Source: Firm-04 sp045591925
GTDB taxonomy: Bacteria; Bacillota; Clostridia; Oscillospirales; Ruminococcaceae
DNA length: 64,000 bases
NCBI GenBank assembly: GCA_045591925.1
Contig: JAZNTW010000052.1
Span: forward strand, 1 to 64,000
Reading direction: 5' to 3'
This document shows positions 15,947 to 25,469 of the stretch, one piece after another (the stretch's first letter is position 1; each line of letters opens with the position of its first letter). The notes beneath the pieces are model-generated. The model did no database searches and was not told the origin of the DNA. It saw only the letters and a list, made by a program, of their open reading frames with translations. The position numbers were made by a program, and so were the translations under genes.

Positions 15947-16666
15947 TCAAAGCGCTGCAAATACAGCGCCGATCTTTTCGTGCAGCACGAGGTTTGCAGA
16001 GCTGTCAAAGGGCGTTGGGTCGCGGTTGACCAGCGCAAGCACCTTGCCCTTGAAATAGTGAACCAGACCGGCTGCCGGATAGACCGCAAGCGAAGTGCCG
16101 CCAATGATCATCATATCCGCCTCACGGATGCAGCGCACAGCCTCCGTCATCACAGCGTCATCGAGCGACTCCTCATAAAGCACAACGTCCGGCTTGATTC
16201 GTCCGCCGCAATCCGTACAGCAAGGCACGCCGCTGCTTTCCTTGATAACGCCGACATCGTATCGCTTGCCGCATTTCATGCAGGTATTCCGCAGCACGCT
16301 GCCGTGCAGCTCCAGAACCTTTTTGCTGCCTGCCGCCTGATGCAGACCATCAATATTTTGCGTGATGACGGCATTGAGCTTCCCCTGCTGCTCCCATTCC
16401 GCGAGCTTTTTGTGTGCAGCATTCGGCTTTGCGTCAAGGCAGAGCATCTTATCACGGTAAAACCGGTAAAACATCTCCGGATTCCGCATAAAAAATGTAT
16501 GGCTGAGAATGGTTTCCGGCGGAACGTCATAATTCTGATTATACAGCCCGTCTACGCTCCGGAAATCAGGGATTCCGCTTTCCGTGGATACGCCTGCGCC
16601 ACCGAAAAATACGATCGTTTTCGATTCTTTGACCGCCTGACGAAGCTGTTCGATTGTCGCTGTCAT
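15947..16666 (-). CDS. cobB: SIR2-family NAD-dependent protein deacylase
   Basis: 239 residues, full family length. NAD-binding GAGVSTESGIPDFR is at residues 24-37, TQNIDGLHQ at 102-110, the catalytic histidine in ELHGS (H121), and the structural zinc site has cysteines 129/132 and 150/153. It removes acyl groups from lysines using NAD+, releasing nicotinamide and O-acyl-ADP-ribose. It follows addA after 20 bp and is probably co-transcribed with addBA. Confidence 0.92.
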   Translation of the reverse strand: MTATIEQLRQAVKESKTIVFFGGAGVSTESGIPDFRSVDGLYNQNYDVPPETILSHTFFMRNPEMFYRFYRDKMLCLDAKPNAAHKKLAEWEQQGKLNAVITQNIDGLHQAAGSKKVLELHGSVLRNTCMKCGKRYDVGVIKESSGVPCCTDCGGRIKPDVVLYEESLDDAVMTEAVRCIREADMMIIGGTSLAVYPAAGLVHYFKGKVLALVNRDPTPFDSSANLVLHEKIGAVFAAL

Positions 16667-16686
16667 ATCAATTCAACCTCCATTGC

Positions 16687-19600
16687 TTACAGTGTCACCG
16701 GAATGGATTTGCAAAGTGCAACCGCGTAGAGCCAGCAGCCGCGAACCGGCTTCTTCATCAGCAGACTCAGCGCCTCGGCATAGAGCCGGATCTGCTCGGT
16801 ATACGCCTCCAGCAATGCCGCTTCATTTTTTCCGGTATCCGTTTTATAGTCCACCAGAACAATGCCGTCCTGTTCCTCAAACACCAAGTCCATAATGCCC
16901 GTCACCATGCCATCTGTCTCGGCATAATCCGCGCCGATTTGCGCCAAGGGTCCATCCAGCTGCAAATCACAGATGCGTACCATAAATTTCTGTTCACGCC
17001 AGATATGCAGTGCATTCCGTATCCGCTGATACAGCTCCGATTGGAAGAAATCGGCAATTTTGCTTTCCATGACCGCCGCAGCCTGCCGTGCAGACAATCT
17101 GCCAAGCGCACGGCATCTCTCGATTTCTGCCGATAAATCCGAAGCTGCTGCTTCAAAATCCGCATACTGCATGAACGTATGCACCGCCGTACCGCGCTCC
17201 GAGCCGGTCATTTTACTGCCGCTGCTCCGAAACTGCGGTTTCTGAAGCGGCGCGTCGAAGTCCTCTTTCTTTGCAAGCTCCGATACGCCGTATTTTGCGG
17301 TTAGGGCAGCCAGTCTCCCGTCATATTCCCATGCGCACTGTGCAGCAAGCGTTTCCGTCAATTTGAAATCGGGCAGAATCGACTCTGTGTCCTGCAATTC
17401 CTGTGCAGCCGTCTCTGCCGCTTCGGGCGTAACCGTCCATACAGCGACCGGCAATGGCGGTAATTCTGCCGCGCCGCAGTCTATCGCTAGCTCACGCCGC
17501 ATCTGCTCGCAGGATGTATTCCGAATCAGTGCCATAAACAGCCAATCTGCAAAGCAGCCCACTCTGCCGACGCGCGAAGCGGATATGCCGTCTCCGGAAG
17601 CCTGCAAATACGCCTCCGGTGCAATGACATTCGCGCAGCGGCTATCGGTATACGCAAGCGGCAGGATCAGATATTCCCGCGCACGCGTCAGCGCAACATA
17701 AAGCAAACGCATTTCCTCGCTGACCATTTCTGTGCGATTTTTCTGATAAATCAACGTCCATGGGAGCGATTTGCCCTTGCTGATCGTTTCCGGGTCATGA
17801 AGCTGGAAGCCGACGCCGAGCTTGCTGTGATATTGTACGATTTCGGACGCGTCCTTATTGGAAAAGCCATGATCTGCATCCGCAAGGATCACAAACGGCG
17901 CCTCCAAGCCCTTGGACGCATGAACGCTCTTGATTTGTACGACATTCTCCGTGCCTGCCGGAACGCTGCCGGCGGTTAAGTCCTCGCCGCGATCCCGGAT
18001 CGCATCCAGATATCGTAGAAATGCGGAAAGTCCGCCGCCGCGGTTTTCCTCGAATGTCCTTGCATATGCCGTCAGCGCGCGGAGATTTGCCTTTTTCTGT
18101 GCGCCGCCAGCCGACATCTGCATCATACCAAGAAAATCCGTCTGCCGATAAATCCGTCGAATCAGCTGCTCCGGTGTGTCCATCGCAGAAAAATTCCGCA
18201 TCGCATCAAGAAACTCTGTCAGCACACGGCATTTTTCCGTCAATTCCGGTGCATTCTCTGTCATTTCCTCATCGGCACGAATCCGCAGCATTGCCTGGAA
18301 TAATTGCAGCTTCGGCGCATAGAGCCGCACCTGTATGAGTTCATCCACCGTGAAACCGAACATCGGCGAAAGCATCGCAGAAGCAATCGGCACCTCCGGC
18401 AGCGGATTGTCAATCGCGCGCAGCAAATCAATCAGCAGCAGAATCTCCGGCGACTGCAAATAATCCTCATGCTCCGCACCCGTTACCGGAATACCGGCTT
18501 TCTCAAGCGCCGCAGCATATGCCGGCATTCTCGTTTTATAGCGCATCAGAATCAGGAAATCACGCGGCTCGCAGGGGCGCGGCTCACCGTCTTTACCCTG
18601 CACGAGCGTCTGATGCGCCAGATGCCACGCAATCCGCGCCGCAATCGCATCCGGCTCGGTTCGGGTTTCCTCGCCGGTCTGCGGCAAAAGCATGATCTCC
18701 GTGCTGCGCCGATGTGCAAAATATTTCGCGCCCCGTACAAGCGCCTGCGTATCATCATAACCAATTTCACCGACCTGCTCGGACATCATCTGCGAAAATA
18801 CATGGTTGATGACCGTGACGACCTCCTCGGCACTGCGGAAATTCATATTCAGATGAATACAGGTATTTTCGGTCAGCATCGGGGCAACATACGGCGCACC
18901 CTCGCGCATGGCACGATAAAAATTCTCCGGATTCGCATTGCGGAAACGATAGATACACTGCTTACTGTCTCCGACTACAAATAGATTTGAGCCGTACCGT
19001 TCCGCGCTGCCGCCGCGTGACAGCATCCGGAAAATCAAATCCTGCGTATTATCCGCATCCTGAAATTCATCAATCATAATGCAGACATATTGCTCTGAAA
19101 GCTGCTCGGCAAGCGGTGTTTTGCAAATCGTGCCGTCCGGCAGACGCTCAGCCAGAAGCGATAACGCAAGCCGCATCGCATCATTAAAGGTTACGCCGTT
19201 CCGTTCACGCTTGCGCTCGGTATACCGTTCATCGAGTTCGCGCACCAGCTCCGAGAGCAGCAGCAGCAATTCCGCATGACGGCTGATATCCTGCTCAGCA
19301 AATTGCAGCGGTATCGCCCATGTTTTCGCAATTTTCTCATATAGTGCCTTGGCATAATTCCGCAGGGCGCGAACGGTCATTTTTTCACTATCAAATTCGC
19401 CCTTTTTGCGCGGCAGCGTATTCAGCGTGCCAAACAGATTGGGCTTCAGCATCTTGCCGATTTCTGCGCAATTCTCCGTTGCAAGCGCGTCTGCAACCGC
19501 AAGAATATTCTGCTGCTCCGTGCGCAGCAGGGCAACAGATTTTTCCGAATTCATCTGCTCAGCAAGCGCAATCGCAGGCGGATAACACGATAGAACCTCC

Positions 19601-20259
19601 TCGATGCTCTCCCTGATCATCGCAAGCGCATCCCGACAAAGTGCATCCGGCAACGCGTATTTTCGTGCGGATTCGGCAAGCATGGCTTCACCAAACGGCT
19701 CTAATTCCGTCAGTCCATGCAGAGAAATCAGCAGCCGTTCCAGCGGCGCATCATCATGACCGCAAAACGCGTCAAACAGCAGCTTTTGCTGCGATGCAGC
19801 AGTCTCATCCGCAGCGGCACGTACACTCAATGCCTCCATCACATCCGCAGCCGCCTGCGCACGCAGCTCATCTGCCTCACTCTGCTCCATGATCCGGAAA
19901 TTTGCCGAGAGGTCAAGCTGTGCAAAATGCGCACGCAAAAGCTGCAAACAAAAGCTGTGAATCGTTGAAATACTCGCACTTTGCAGCATAATCTGCTGCT
20001 GCCGAAGCCATGTATTTTCGGGGTCGGCAAGGATTTTTTTGGAGAGCGCACGATTCAGACGCGTGCGCACCTCGCCAGCCGCATCATTGGTAAAGGTCAC
20101 AACGACCATTTTCTCTGCCGGATATGCCGGTTCCTCCAGCAGACGAATCAAGCGTTCCACCAAAACTGAGGTTTTTCCGCTGCCAGCCGCCGCACTGACG
20201 ACGACAGACGCGCCGCGCGCAAGAATCGCCGCTTCCTGTTCGGGTGTCCATTGGCTCAT
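16687..20259 (-). CDS. addA: ATP-dependent helicase/nuclease subunit A (AddA)
   Basis: 1190 residues. UvrD-like helicase: Walker A SAAAGSGKTS at residues 22-31, DEFQD at 397-401, GDSKQCIYRFRNANPENF motif III region, and later SVHASKGLEAPFV and LLYVALTRAREYLI motifs. The C-terminal RecB-type nuclease domain carries GIMDLVFEEQDGIVLVDYKT near residue 1120-1140. With AddB it resects double-strand ends for RecA recombination (the Gram-positive counterpart of RecBCD). Its start overlaps the addB stop by 4 bp. Confidence 0.95.
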   Translation of the reverse strand: MSQWTPEQEAAILARGASVVVSAAAGSGKTSVLVERLIRLLEEPAYPAEKMVVVTFTNDAAGEVRTRLNRALSKKILADPENTWLRQQQIMLQSASISTIHSFCLQLLRAHFAQLDLSANFRIMEQSEADELRAQAAADVMEALSVRAAADETAASQQKLLFDAFCGHDDAPLERLLISLHGLTELEPFGEAMLAESARKYALPDALCRDALAMIRESIEEVLSCYPPAIALAEQMNSEKSVALLRTEQQNILAVADALATENCAEIGKMLKPNLFGTLNTLPRKKGEFDSEKMTVRALRNYAKALYEKIAKTWAIPLQFAEQDISRHAELLLLLSELVRELDERYTERKRERNGVTFNDAMRLALSLLAERLPDGTICKTPLAEQLSEQYVCIMIDEFQDADNTQDLIFRMLSRGGSAERYGSNLFVVGDSKQCIYRFRNANPENFYRAMREGAPYVAPMLTENTCIHLNMNFRSAEEVVTVINHVFSQMMSEQVGEIGYDDTQALVRGAKYFAHRRSTEIMLLPQTGEETRTEPDAIAARIAWHLAHQTLVQGKDGEPRPCEPRDFLILMRYKTRMPAYAAALEKAGIPVTGAEHEDYLQSPEILLLIDLLRAIDNPLPEVPIASAMLSPMFGFTVDELIQVRLYAPKLQLFQAMLRIRADEEMTENAPELTEKCRVLTEFLDAMRNFSAMDTPEQLIRRIYRQTDFLGMMQMSAGGAQKKANLRALTAYARTFEENRGGGLSAFLRYLDAIRDRGEDLTAGSVPAGTENVVQIKSVHASKGLEAPFVILADADHGFSNKDASEIVQYHSKLGVGFQLHDPETISKGKSLPWTLIYQKNRTEMVSEEMRLLYVALTRAREYLILPLAYTDSRCANVIAPEAYLQASGDGISASRVGRVGCFADWLFMALIRNTSCEQMRRELAIDCGAAELPPLPVAVWTVTPEAAETAAQELQDTESILPDFKLTETLAAQCAWEYDGRLAALTAKYGVSELAKKEDFDAPLQKPQFRSSGSKMTGSERGTAVHTFMQYADFEAAASDLSAEIERCRALGRLSARQAAAVMESKIADFFQSELYQRIRNALHIWREQKFMVRICDLQLDGPLAQIGADYAETDGMVTGIMDLVFEEQDGIVLVDYKTDTGKNEAALLEAYTEQIRLYAEALSLLMKKPVRGCWLYAVALCKSIPVTL

Positions 20260-23200
20260 GCCTGTTCATCTCCTTTCCGCTGCGTATCAGAATCCAGAAT
20301 TTGCTGCATTTCTTTTTTGACAGTATCCTGCCGCTGCGGCTTGCGAATCCGGTCGGTATCCTCTGCCGTCAGACCGCAGATGCTGCTGTATTTGCAGTAG
20401 GTACAAGCATTTGCATAATAACCGCCGCCACCGCCCTGCATCGGACTGGGCGCAACCTCGCCCGAAAGAAAGGTTTCCGCGCAGCTCCGCACCAGTTCCT
20501 CTACATATTTGCGCAGTCGGGATAGCTGCTCCGGCGTAAAGACCTGCGAATCCTTTGTCAGCGTGAGCGTACCGGATGCCGCCGTTGCTTTTTCATCGAG
20601 CCTTGCCGGAATATAGACGCCGGCAAGCGCTTCCTCCATTTTTGAGAGAATATTCATATCGCGCAGCACAGTTCCGCTCATGCAGAAATATTCGCGCAGA
20701 TAGGTTTCGGTATCCTTCATGCCCTCACGCTCCTGCGCCTCCGGCGTACTCGCCGGCATATACAGCACGCCGGCAGGCTTTGCATCCGGATACGCATTCG
20801 GATCATCCAGAAGCGCAAACAAATACAGCAGCATTTGCAGATTCAAACCATAATAGACGTTTGCGAGCTTAAATTCTTTTTTGTGAAGTCCGGTTTTATA
20901 GTCCACAATACGAAGATATTGCTCACCTGTCTGTGCGTCACCGGTAATATCCACGCGGTCAATTTTTCCATGCAGATAGAGCGTAACACCATTCGAGAGC
21001 GCCAGTGTATAGGGTGCAATGCCGGATTCCTCGCCAAGCTGTCCGATCGTCAGCTCACAAGCATCGGTCGTGAATTGTGATTGCCGCATCTCGTCCTGCG
21101 TATGCCGGAGCAGATGATAGAGTCTGCCGGCAATCCGTCCGAACTGCTGAAGAAACCGCTGTGAACGGTTCTCTTTGCCGCCAAGCTGTGCCGTCATGAA
21201 ATCCTCGGTACAGCGCTTGGCGTGGGCGCGCAGATCATCGGGGGTCATTGCAAGAAAATCCTCCCGATTCGGATATTCACGGAACAAACGCTCCATGCAG
21301 TCATGCACCATATTGCCGACATTCAGCGCGCTCAAATCCTTTTTCTCCGGACGATACAGCTTTAAATTATCCTTGCAGAAGCTCATAAACGGACACATGA
21401 TCTTGTTTTCAATCTGCGTTGCGGACATATACAGCTTTTTGCCGGTCAGTTGTCGGAGCAATGTTGGATTTTTCACATATAAACGAGAAAAATCAGACCG
21501 CCGGCGCAACCGCTCCATCCGCGCTGCCTCCGATGGTACAGCGTCCAGCATCGCCCGAACAGAAACGCGCTCGGTCTGCGACATTTCATAATCCTCAACA
21601 AAGCTGTAATACGCAGCCGCATTCGTAGATACGTAAAATTCTGCGCCCATTTGTGCGGCGTAAACAAAATGCGGTGCCTGCATGGTCAACGGGAGCAGAC
21701 TGCGCACCTCCTCCAGAAGCGGTGACGGGATCAGATGCTTGCCGTCCTCCGTTGCAAGCGGATAGCTCAGCCACAGCCGTTCCGATGCCGCCGATAAGGT
21801 TTTATAGACAATCAATCGTTCATCGGCGCAAAGATCGCGCACCGAACGCGACAGCTCTACGCCGCAGTGATCCAGCAAGGCGCGCTCCTGCTCCGAGAAA
21901 AATCCGCCGTCCTGAATATCTGCCGGAAATTTTCCCTCGTTGACGCCCATCACAAAGACCACCTTCGGTGCGTCATACCGCGCTGCCGCCGCACTCTGTA
22001 CGGTAACTGCGTCAAGCGTCTGCGGCGGAACCGGAAGCTGATTGTTCCGCAGAACCGGCGTCAGCAAATCAAGCAGCTCCTGCGGTGTGAGTTCGGTATG
22101 TTCCAATGCCAGATACATCGCATCGAGAATATCCGTCATGTCTTTCCAGAGTCTCCGCATCGCTCTGCCGCCCGTGACATCGCCGCAGTCATGCAGTGCC
22201 TTTGCCGTCCGAACAACCGCGCGCGGAATATCCAGCTCCTCCATGCAGGTATAGAGCGCATTGCAAAGCTGCGCACCCGTTACGGTCTGCCCCTCGCGCA
22301 GCAAGCCGCTCCGATACATCTTCCGAATCGGCTGCATGATTTTTGCACGAAGCTGCTCCATTTCCTGTTCCGGATCAATTTCTATTGAAAACGGCTTTTC
22401 CCAAGCCGCACCCTCTATATCCCAGATATATGCAAAATCCGTGAGCTTTGCCGTTTCGGTCGAGCCAAGCGGCACCAAGCCCGTTTTCAGCAGCGTCATG
22501 ATTTGCTCGGTATCGATCCGGTGCATCAGAGACAGCAGACAAACCGGCAGCTTCATCACCGCCGTATGCAGAACGCTTCGCCTTAAATCCATGAAATACG
22601 GGATTTTATAGCGGTCAAACGCCGCTTCGAGCAAGGAGCCGTAGCTGCTGAGATCGTGCATCACAACCATAATATCCTGCGCGCGCAGATTTCCCTGCAT
22701 CAGAAGCTGTCGGATCTGTGCCGCGACATATTCTGCCTCCAGCGTCATATCCCGCGCCTCGCAAATCGTCACGGCAGGCGCTTCCGCAAACGGCTTCTGC
22801 TGCAGCGCATACACATACCGGCTCAAATGTGCAAGCGAGGGCGACTGAAACCGATATTGCTCCGTCAGCAGAAGCGTATCGGTCTGGACATTATGTGATT
22901 TTGCGATTTTGCGCAATCTGCGCGCTGTTTGATTTACCGCGTCAAAGCGTGTGAAATCCGGCGCGTCAATATCATCCGAGCGCAGCGCGATCCAGACCTC
23001 TGCCGCATCGCGCAGCATCACATCCAGCATCAGGCATTGGTCGCCGGTAAAGGATTCAAATTCATCGAGGAAAATATGTGTGCCGCACATCAGCTGACTG
23101 CCATCCGCAGCAGCCGCCGCATGAATCGGGTCACGCAGGGCGTCGCGCATTCCGCGCGCTTCCAGTTCTGACAGATAATCCGCATAAATACGTGCAATAT

Positions 23201-23672
23201 CGTATAGTTTTTCCGAGAGAATGCCATTCTCCCTTTCGGTATCCGCAGCCGCCTGAAACAGCGTTTCCGGTTCACTGCCGGACTGCATCAGTTCATCGAG
23301 CTGCTTGAGCATTTCCGGCAGAAAGGACGGCTTTTTCACCTGTGCGCCGTAAAACCGAAGCACTTTCTCTTTTTCGAGCCTCCGCAGAAGCTGATATAAT
23401 ATCACGATCTTTGCAACATGGTCAGCCGAATCGCGCGGTACGCTTGCAATATCAGACAAAATTTCCTCTGTCAGCATCTTGAAGCTGCCCGTTCTGAGCG
23501 CATTAAACCCGACTGCACCGAGCGCAGCGTAGAGTCGCTTGTCATAGGTATAGCTGAACGGCTCAGGCACAAGCGTCCGAACCGGATGTCCGGCCTGCGC
23601 TGTTTCACGGATTTTTCCGATCAGATATTCGGATTTTCCGCAGCCTGCACCGCCGAGTATCAAATGCAGCAT
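20256..23672 (-). CDS. addB: ATP-dependent nuclease subunit B (AddB)
   Basis: 1138 residues. The P-loop GGAGCGKS is at residues 7-14. The C-terminal nuclease domain has GKIDRVDITGD and LRIVDYKTGLHKKE. The iron-sulfur cluster that clips AddB's nuclease domain is indicated by a cysteine in IMCPFMSFC and the closing CTYCKYSSIC. It partners AddA, recognises Chi-like sites in this family, and is the first gene of the addB-addA-cobB operon. Confidence 0.95.
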   Translation of the reverse strand: MLHLILGGAGCGKSEYLIGKIRETAQAGHPVRTLVPEPFSYTYDKRLYAALGAVGFNALRTGSFKMLTEEILSDIASVPRDSADHVAKIVILYQLLRRLEKEKVLRFYGAQVKKPSFLPEMLKQLDELMQSGSEPETLFQAAADTERENGILSEKLYDIARIYADYLSELEARGMRDALRDPIHAAAAADGSQLMCGTHIFLDEFESFTGDQCLMLDVMLRDAAEVWIALRSDDIDAPDFTRFDAVNQTARRLRKIAKSHNVQTDTLLLTEQYRFQSPSLAHLSRYVYALQQKPFAEAPAVTICEARDMTLEAEYVAAQIRQLLMQGNLRAQDIMVVMHDLSSYGSLLEAAFDRYKIPYFMDLRRSVLHTAVMKLPVCLLSLMHRIDTEQIMTLLKTGLVPLGSTETAKLTDFAYIWDIEGAAWEKPFSIEIDPEQEMEQLRAKIMQPIRKMYRSGLLREGQTVTGAQLCNALYTCMEELDIPRAVVRTAKALHDCGDVTGGRAMRRLWKDMTDILDAMYLALEHTELTPQELLDLLTPVLRNNQLPVPPQTLDAVTVQSAAAARYDAPKVVFVMGVNEGKFPADIQDGGFFSEQERALLDHCGVELSRSVRDLCADERLIVYKTLSAASERLWLSYPLATEDGKHLIPSPLLEEVRSLLPLTMQAPHFVYAAQMGAEFYVSTNAAAYYSFVEDYEMSQTERVSVRAMLDAVPSEAARMERLRRRSDFSRLYVKNPTLLRQLTGKKLYMSATQIENKIMCPFMSFCKDNLKLYRPEKKDLSALNVGNMVHDCMERLFREYPNREDFLAMTPDDLRAHAKRCTEDFMTAQLGGKENRSQRFLQQFGRIAGRLYHLLRHTQDEMRQSQFTTDACELTIGQLGEESGIAPYTLALSNGVTLYLHGKIDRVDITGDAQTGEQYLRIVDYKTGLHKKEFKLANVYYGLNLQMLLYLFALLDDPNAYPDAKPAGVLYMPASTPEAQEREGMKDTETYLREYFCMSGTVLRDMNILSKMEEALAGVYIPARLDEKATAASGTLTLTKDSQVFTPEQLSRLRKYVEELVRSCAETFLSGEVAPSPMQGGGGGYYANACTYCKYSSICGLTAEDTDRIRKPQRQDTVKKEMQQILDSDTQRKGDEQA

Positions 23673-23744
23673 CGTATTTTCCTCCCTGCAAAGCTGAGTT
23701 CTCAGGCAATTTCACGCGAAAATCGCACCGTTTTCAATGATTTC

Positions 23745-23773
23745 ATTATAGCACACAGTTCACCAAAATGCAA
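23745..23773 (-). promoter_or_regulatory. Promoter of addBA
   Basis: On the minus strand: TTGCAT (23768-23773), 17-nt spacer, TATAAT (23745-23750). Confidence 0.65.
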
Positions 23774-23841
23774 GGGCGATGATGTGCAGAAGTCTGCACA
23801 CCGCCGTTCGTTTTTTCAATTTTAAAATATGGTGATTGCTA

Positions 23842-23870
23842 TTGACTTTTCATATGAATTGGAGTATAAT
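23842..23870 (+). promoter_or_regulatory. Promoter of the V-ATPase operon
   Basis: TTGACT (23842-23847), 17-nt spacer, TATAAT (23865-23870). The leader to the first gene is about 164 nt and AT-rich; no riboswitch consensus is visible in it. Confidence 0.8.
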
Positions 23871-24040
23871 ATTTCTGTATTTTAGAAACTCGCGTTTGTG
23901 CAAAATTCCGAAAAATTCATAGAAATTACCAAGAAATTCGATTTTATATATGCAATTCCCCCACTGCTTTTCGCATATTTTCGCCAATTTCATCGTTACT
24001 TTGCACAAAATCGCACATGATATAGAAAGGAGCGGTATTT

Positions 24041-24361
24041 ATGGATCAAACAATCCGGAAAATTCTGGAGCTGGATGCCGCAACCGAGGAGCGCCTCAGT
24101 GCCTCCCGACAGCAATGCCGCCAACTGATTGAAGATTCACAAAAACAGGCAGCTGCCATGAAGCAGGCGCAGCGACATCACACCAGAGACAGCATTACCG
24201 AGCTTGAGGAGCAGACACGCACCGAATATGAGCAGAAAATCAATGCGATGCGCGCTGATTTCGACCATCGGACAGAAGCGATGTCAGAGCAGTTTACCGC
24301 GCAGCACGAAGCCCTGCTGACTGCGCTCTTTGCCGATACGCTGCAGGAAGCGGAGGCGTAA
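24041..24361 (+). CDS. V-type ATPase peripheral-stalk subunit (G/H type)
   Basis: 106 residues, almost wholly predicted coiled coil, rich in Gln/Glu/Arg (ERLSASRQQCRQLIEDSQKQ, EEQTRTEYEQKINAMRADF). In V-type ATPase operons a short coiled-coil protein in this position pairs with subunit E to form the peripheral stalk. Identification rests on length, composition and being the first gene of the operon; there is no diagnostic motif. AAAGGAG precedes the ATG. Confidence 0.7.
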   Translation: MDQTIRKILELDAATEERLSASRQQCRQLIEDSQKQAAAMKQAQRHHTRDSITELEEQTRTEYEQKINAMRADFDHRTEAMSEQFTAQHEALLTALFADTLQEAEA

Positions 24362-24364
24362 TCC

Positions 24365-25423
24365 ATGTCAAATCAGTATCATGCAACGGTTGCTGCGATC
24401 CGTACCGCCTACGGTCACAGACTGCGCGCCTCCGATTACCGGAATCTGATGAATATGCACTCCGTCGCAGAGATCGTATCCTATTTAAAAGAAACAGACG
24501 GCTACCGCGGACTCCTTGCAGACCTAGAGCCTGCCTATACACACCGCGGTCACCTCGAAATGCTCCTTAAACGCAATCTGTTTACGCAATGTCTGCGGTT
24601 TTGCAGTCTGGAGCATTTGCAGAATACGCCGTTTTTCCGATTTTTTATCTATGACTACGAAATCCGTGAGCTTGTCAAGAAGATTCAGCTCATGCCAAGC
24701 GGCCCGCAGGCGTATATTTCTGCGATGGATGGATGGCTCGACCCGTATCTCGGCTTTTCACAGGAAAAGCTCGCGCGTGCGGAAACACCGCAGGAACTCA
24801 TCCAGGCGCTTGCCGGTACGCCCTATGCCGCTGTCATCAAGCAGCATCTCTCGGAATTCGGCAGCGCGCATCATCACAATTATACCGCGCTGGAAATTGC
24901 CCTGCGCGCCTGCTATCTGGAACGTGTGTTACAGGAAGCGGAGCAGACTGTCCAAGGCACCGACCTCGACGCTCTGCGCAAGCTGATCGGTGAACAGGTC
25001 GATCTGATCAATCTCATCAATGCCTATCGGCTCAAGCGTGTGTTCCATGCCGATCAGGAAACCCTGCGCAGTATGATGCTGCCCATTCAGGGACGGCTTC
25101 CGCAGCGCGTCTGTGAGGAACTTTATGTCGTGCCGGATATCAACGCGTTCATCGCGGTTCTGAAGAAAACACGCTACGGCAGAATGATGAACTGGAATTC
25201 CTCCGAGACGTCCGAATCCGCACGGCTCGAACACGCTTTCCAATCCCTGCGCTGGCAGACTGCTCGTTCTGCGCTGCATTTTTCCAGCCATGCCGCAGTG
25301 AGTCTGTATGCGGTTCATGTGCTTTATCTCATTGAGATCAACAATCTCATCACCATCATTGAAGGTATCCGGTACGGCAAATCCGTATCGTACCTGCAAT
25401 CTCTTTTAATCACGAAGGAGTAA
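24365..25423 (+). CDS. ntpC: V-type ATPase subunit C
   Basis: 352 residues, alpha-helical. It has the family start (YHATVAAIRTAYGHRLRASDY ... LMNMHSVAEIVSYLKETDGY) and the closing pattern VLYLIEINNLITIIEGIRYG. In A/V-type enzymes this subunit caps the central stalk and contacts the membrane rotor ring. It begins 3 bp after the previous gene. Its place before subunit I, rather than between E and F, is unusual compared with the E. hirae and Thermus orders. Confidence 0.85.
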   Translation: MSNQYHATVAAIRTAYGHRLRASDYRNLMNMHSVAEIVSYLKETDGYRGLLADLEPAYTHRGHLEMLLKRNLFTQCLRFCSLEHLQNTPFFRFFIYDYEIRELVKKIQLMPSGPQAYISAMDGWLDPYLGFSQEKLARAETPQELIQALAGTPYAAVIKQHLSEFGSAHHHNYTALEIALRACYLERVLQEAEQTVQGTDLDALRKLIGEQVDLINLINAYRLKRVFHADQETLRSMMLPIQGRLPQRVCEELYVVPDINAFIAVLKKTRYGRMMNWNSSETSESARLEHAFQSLRWQTARSALHFSSHAAVSLYAVHVLYLIEINNLITIIEGIRYGKSVSYLQSLLITKE

Positions 25424-25469
25424 GCGGCAATGGTTTTTCGTACCGCTATTCCCTTCAGGAGGTGTTATC

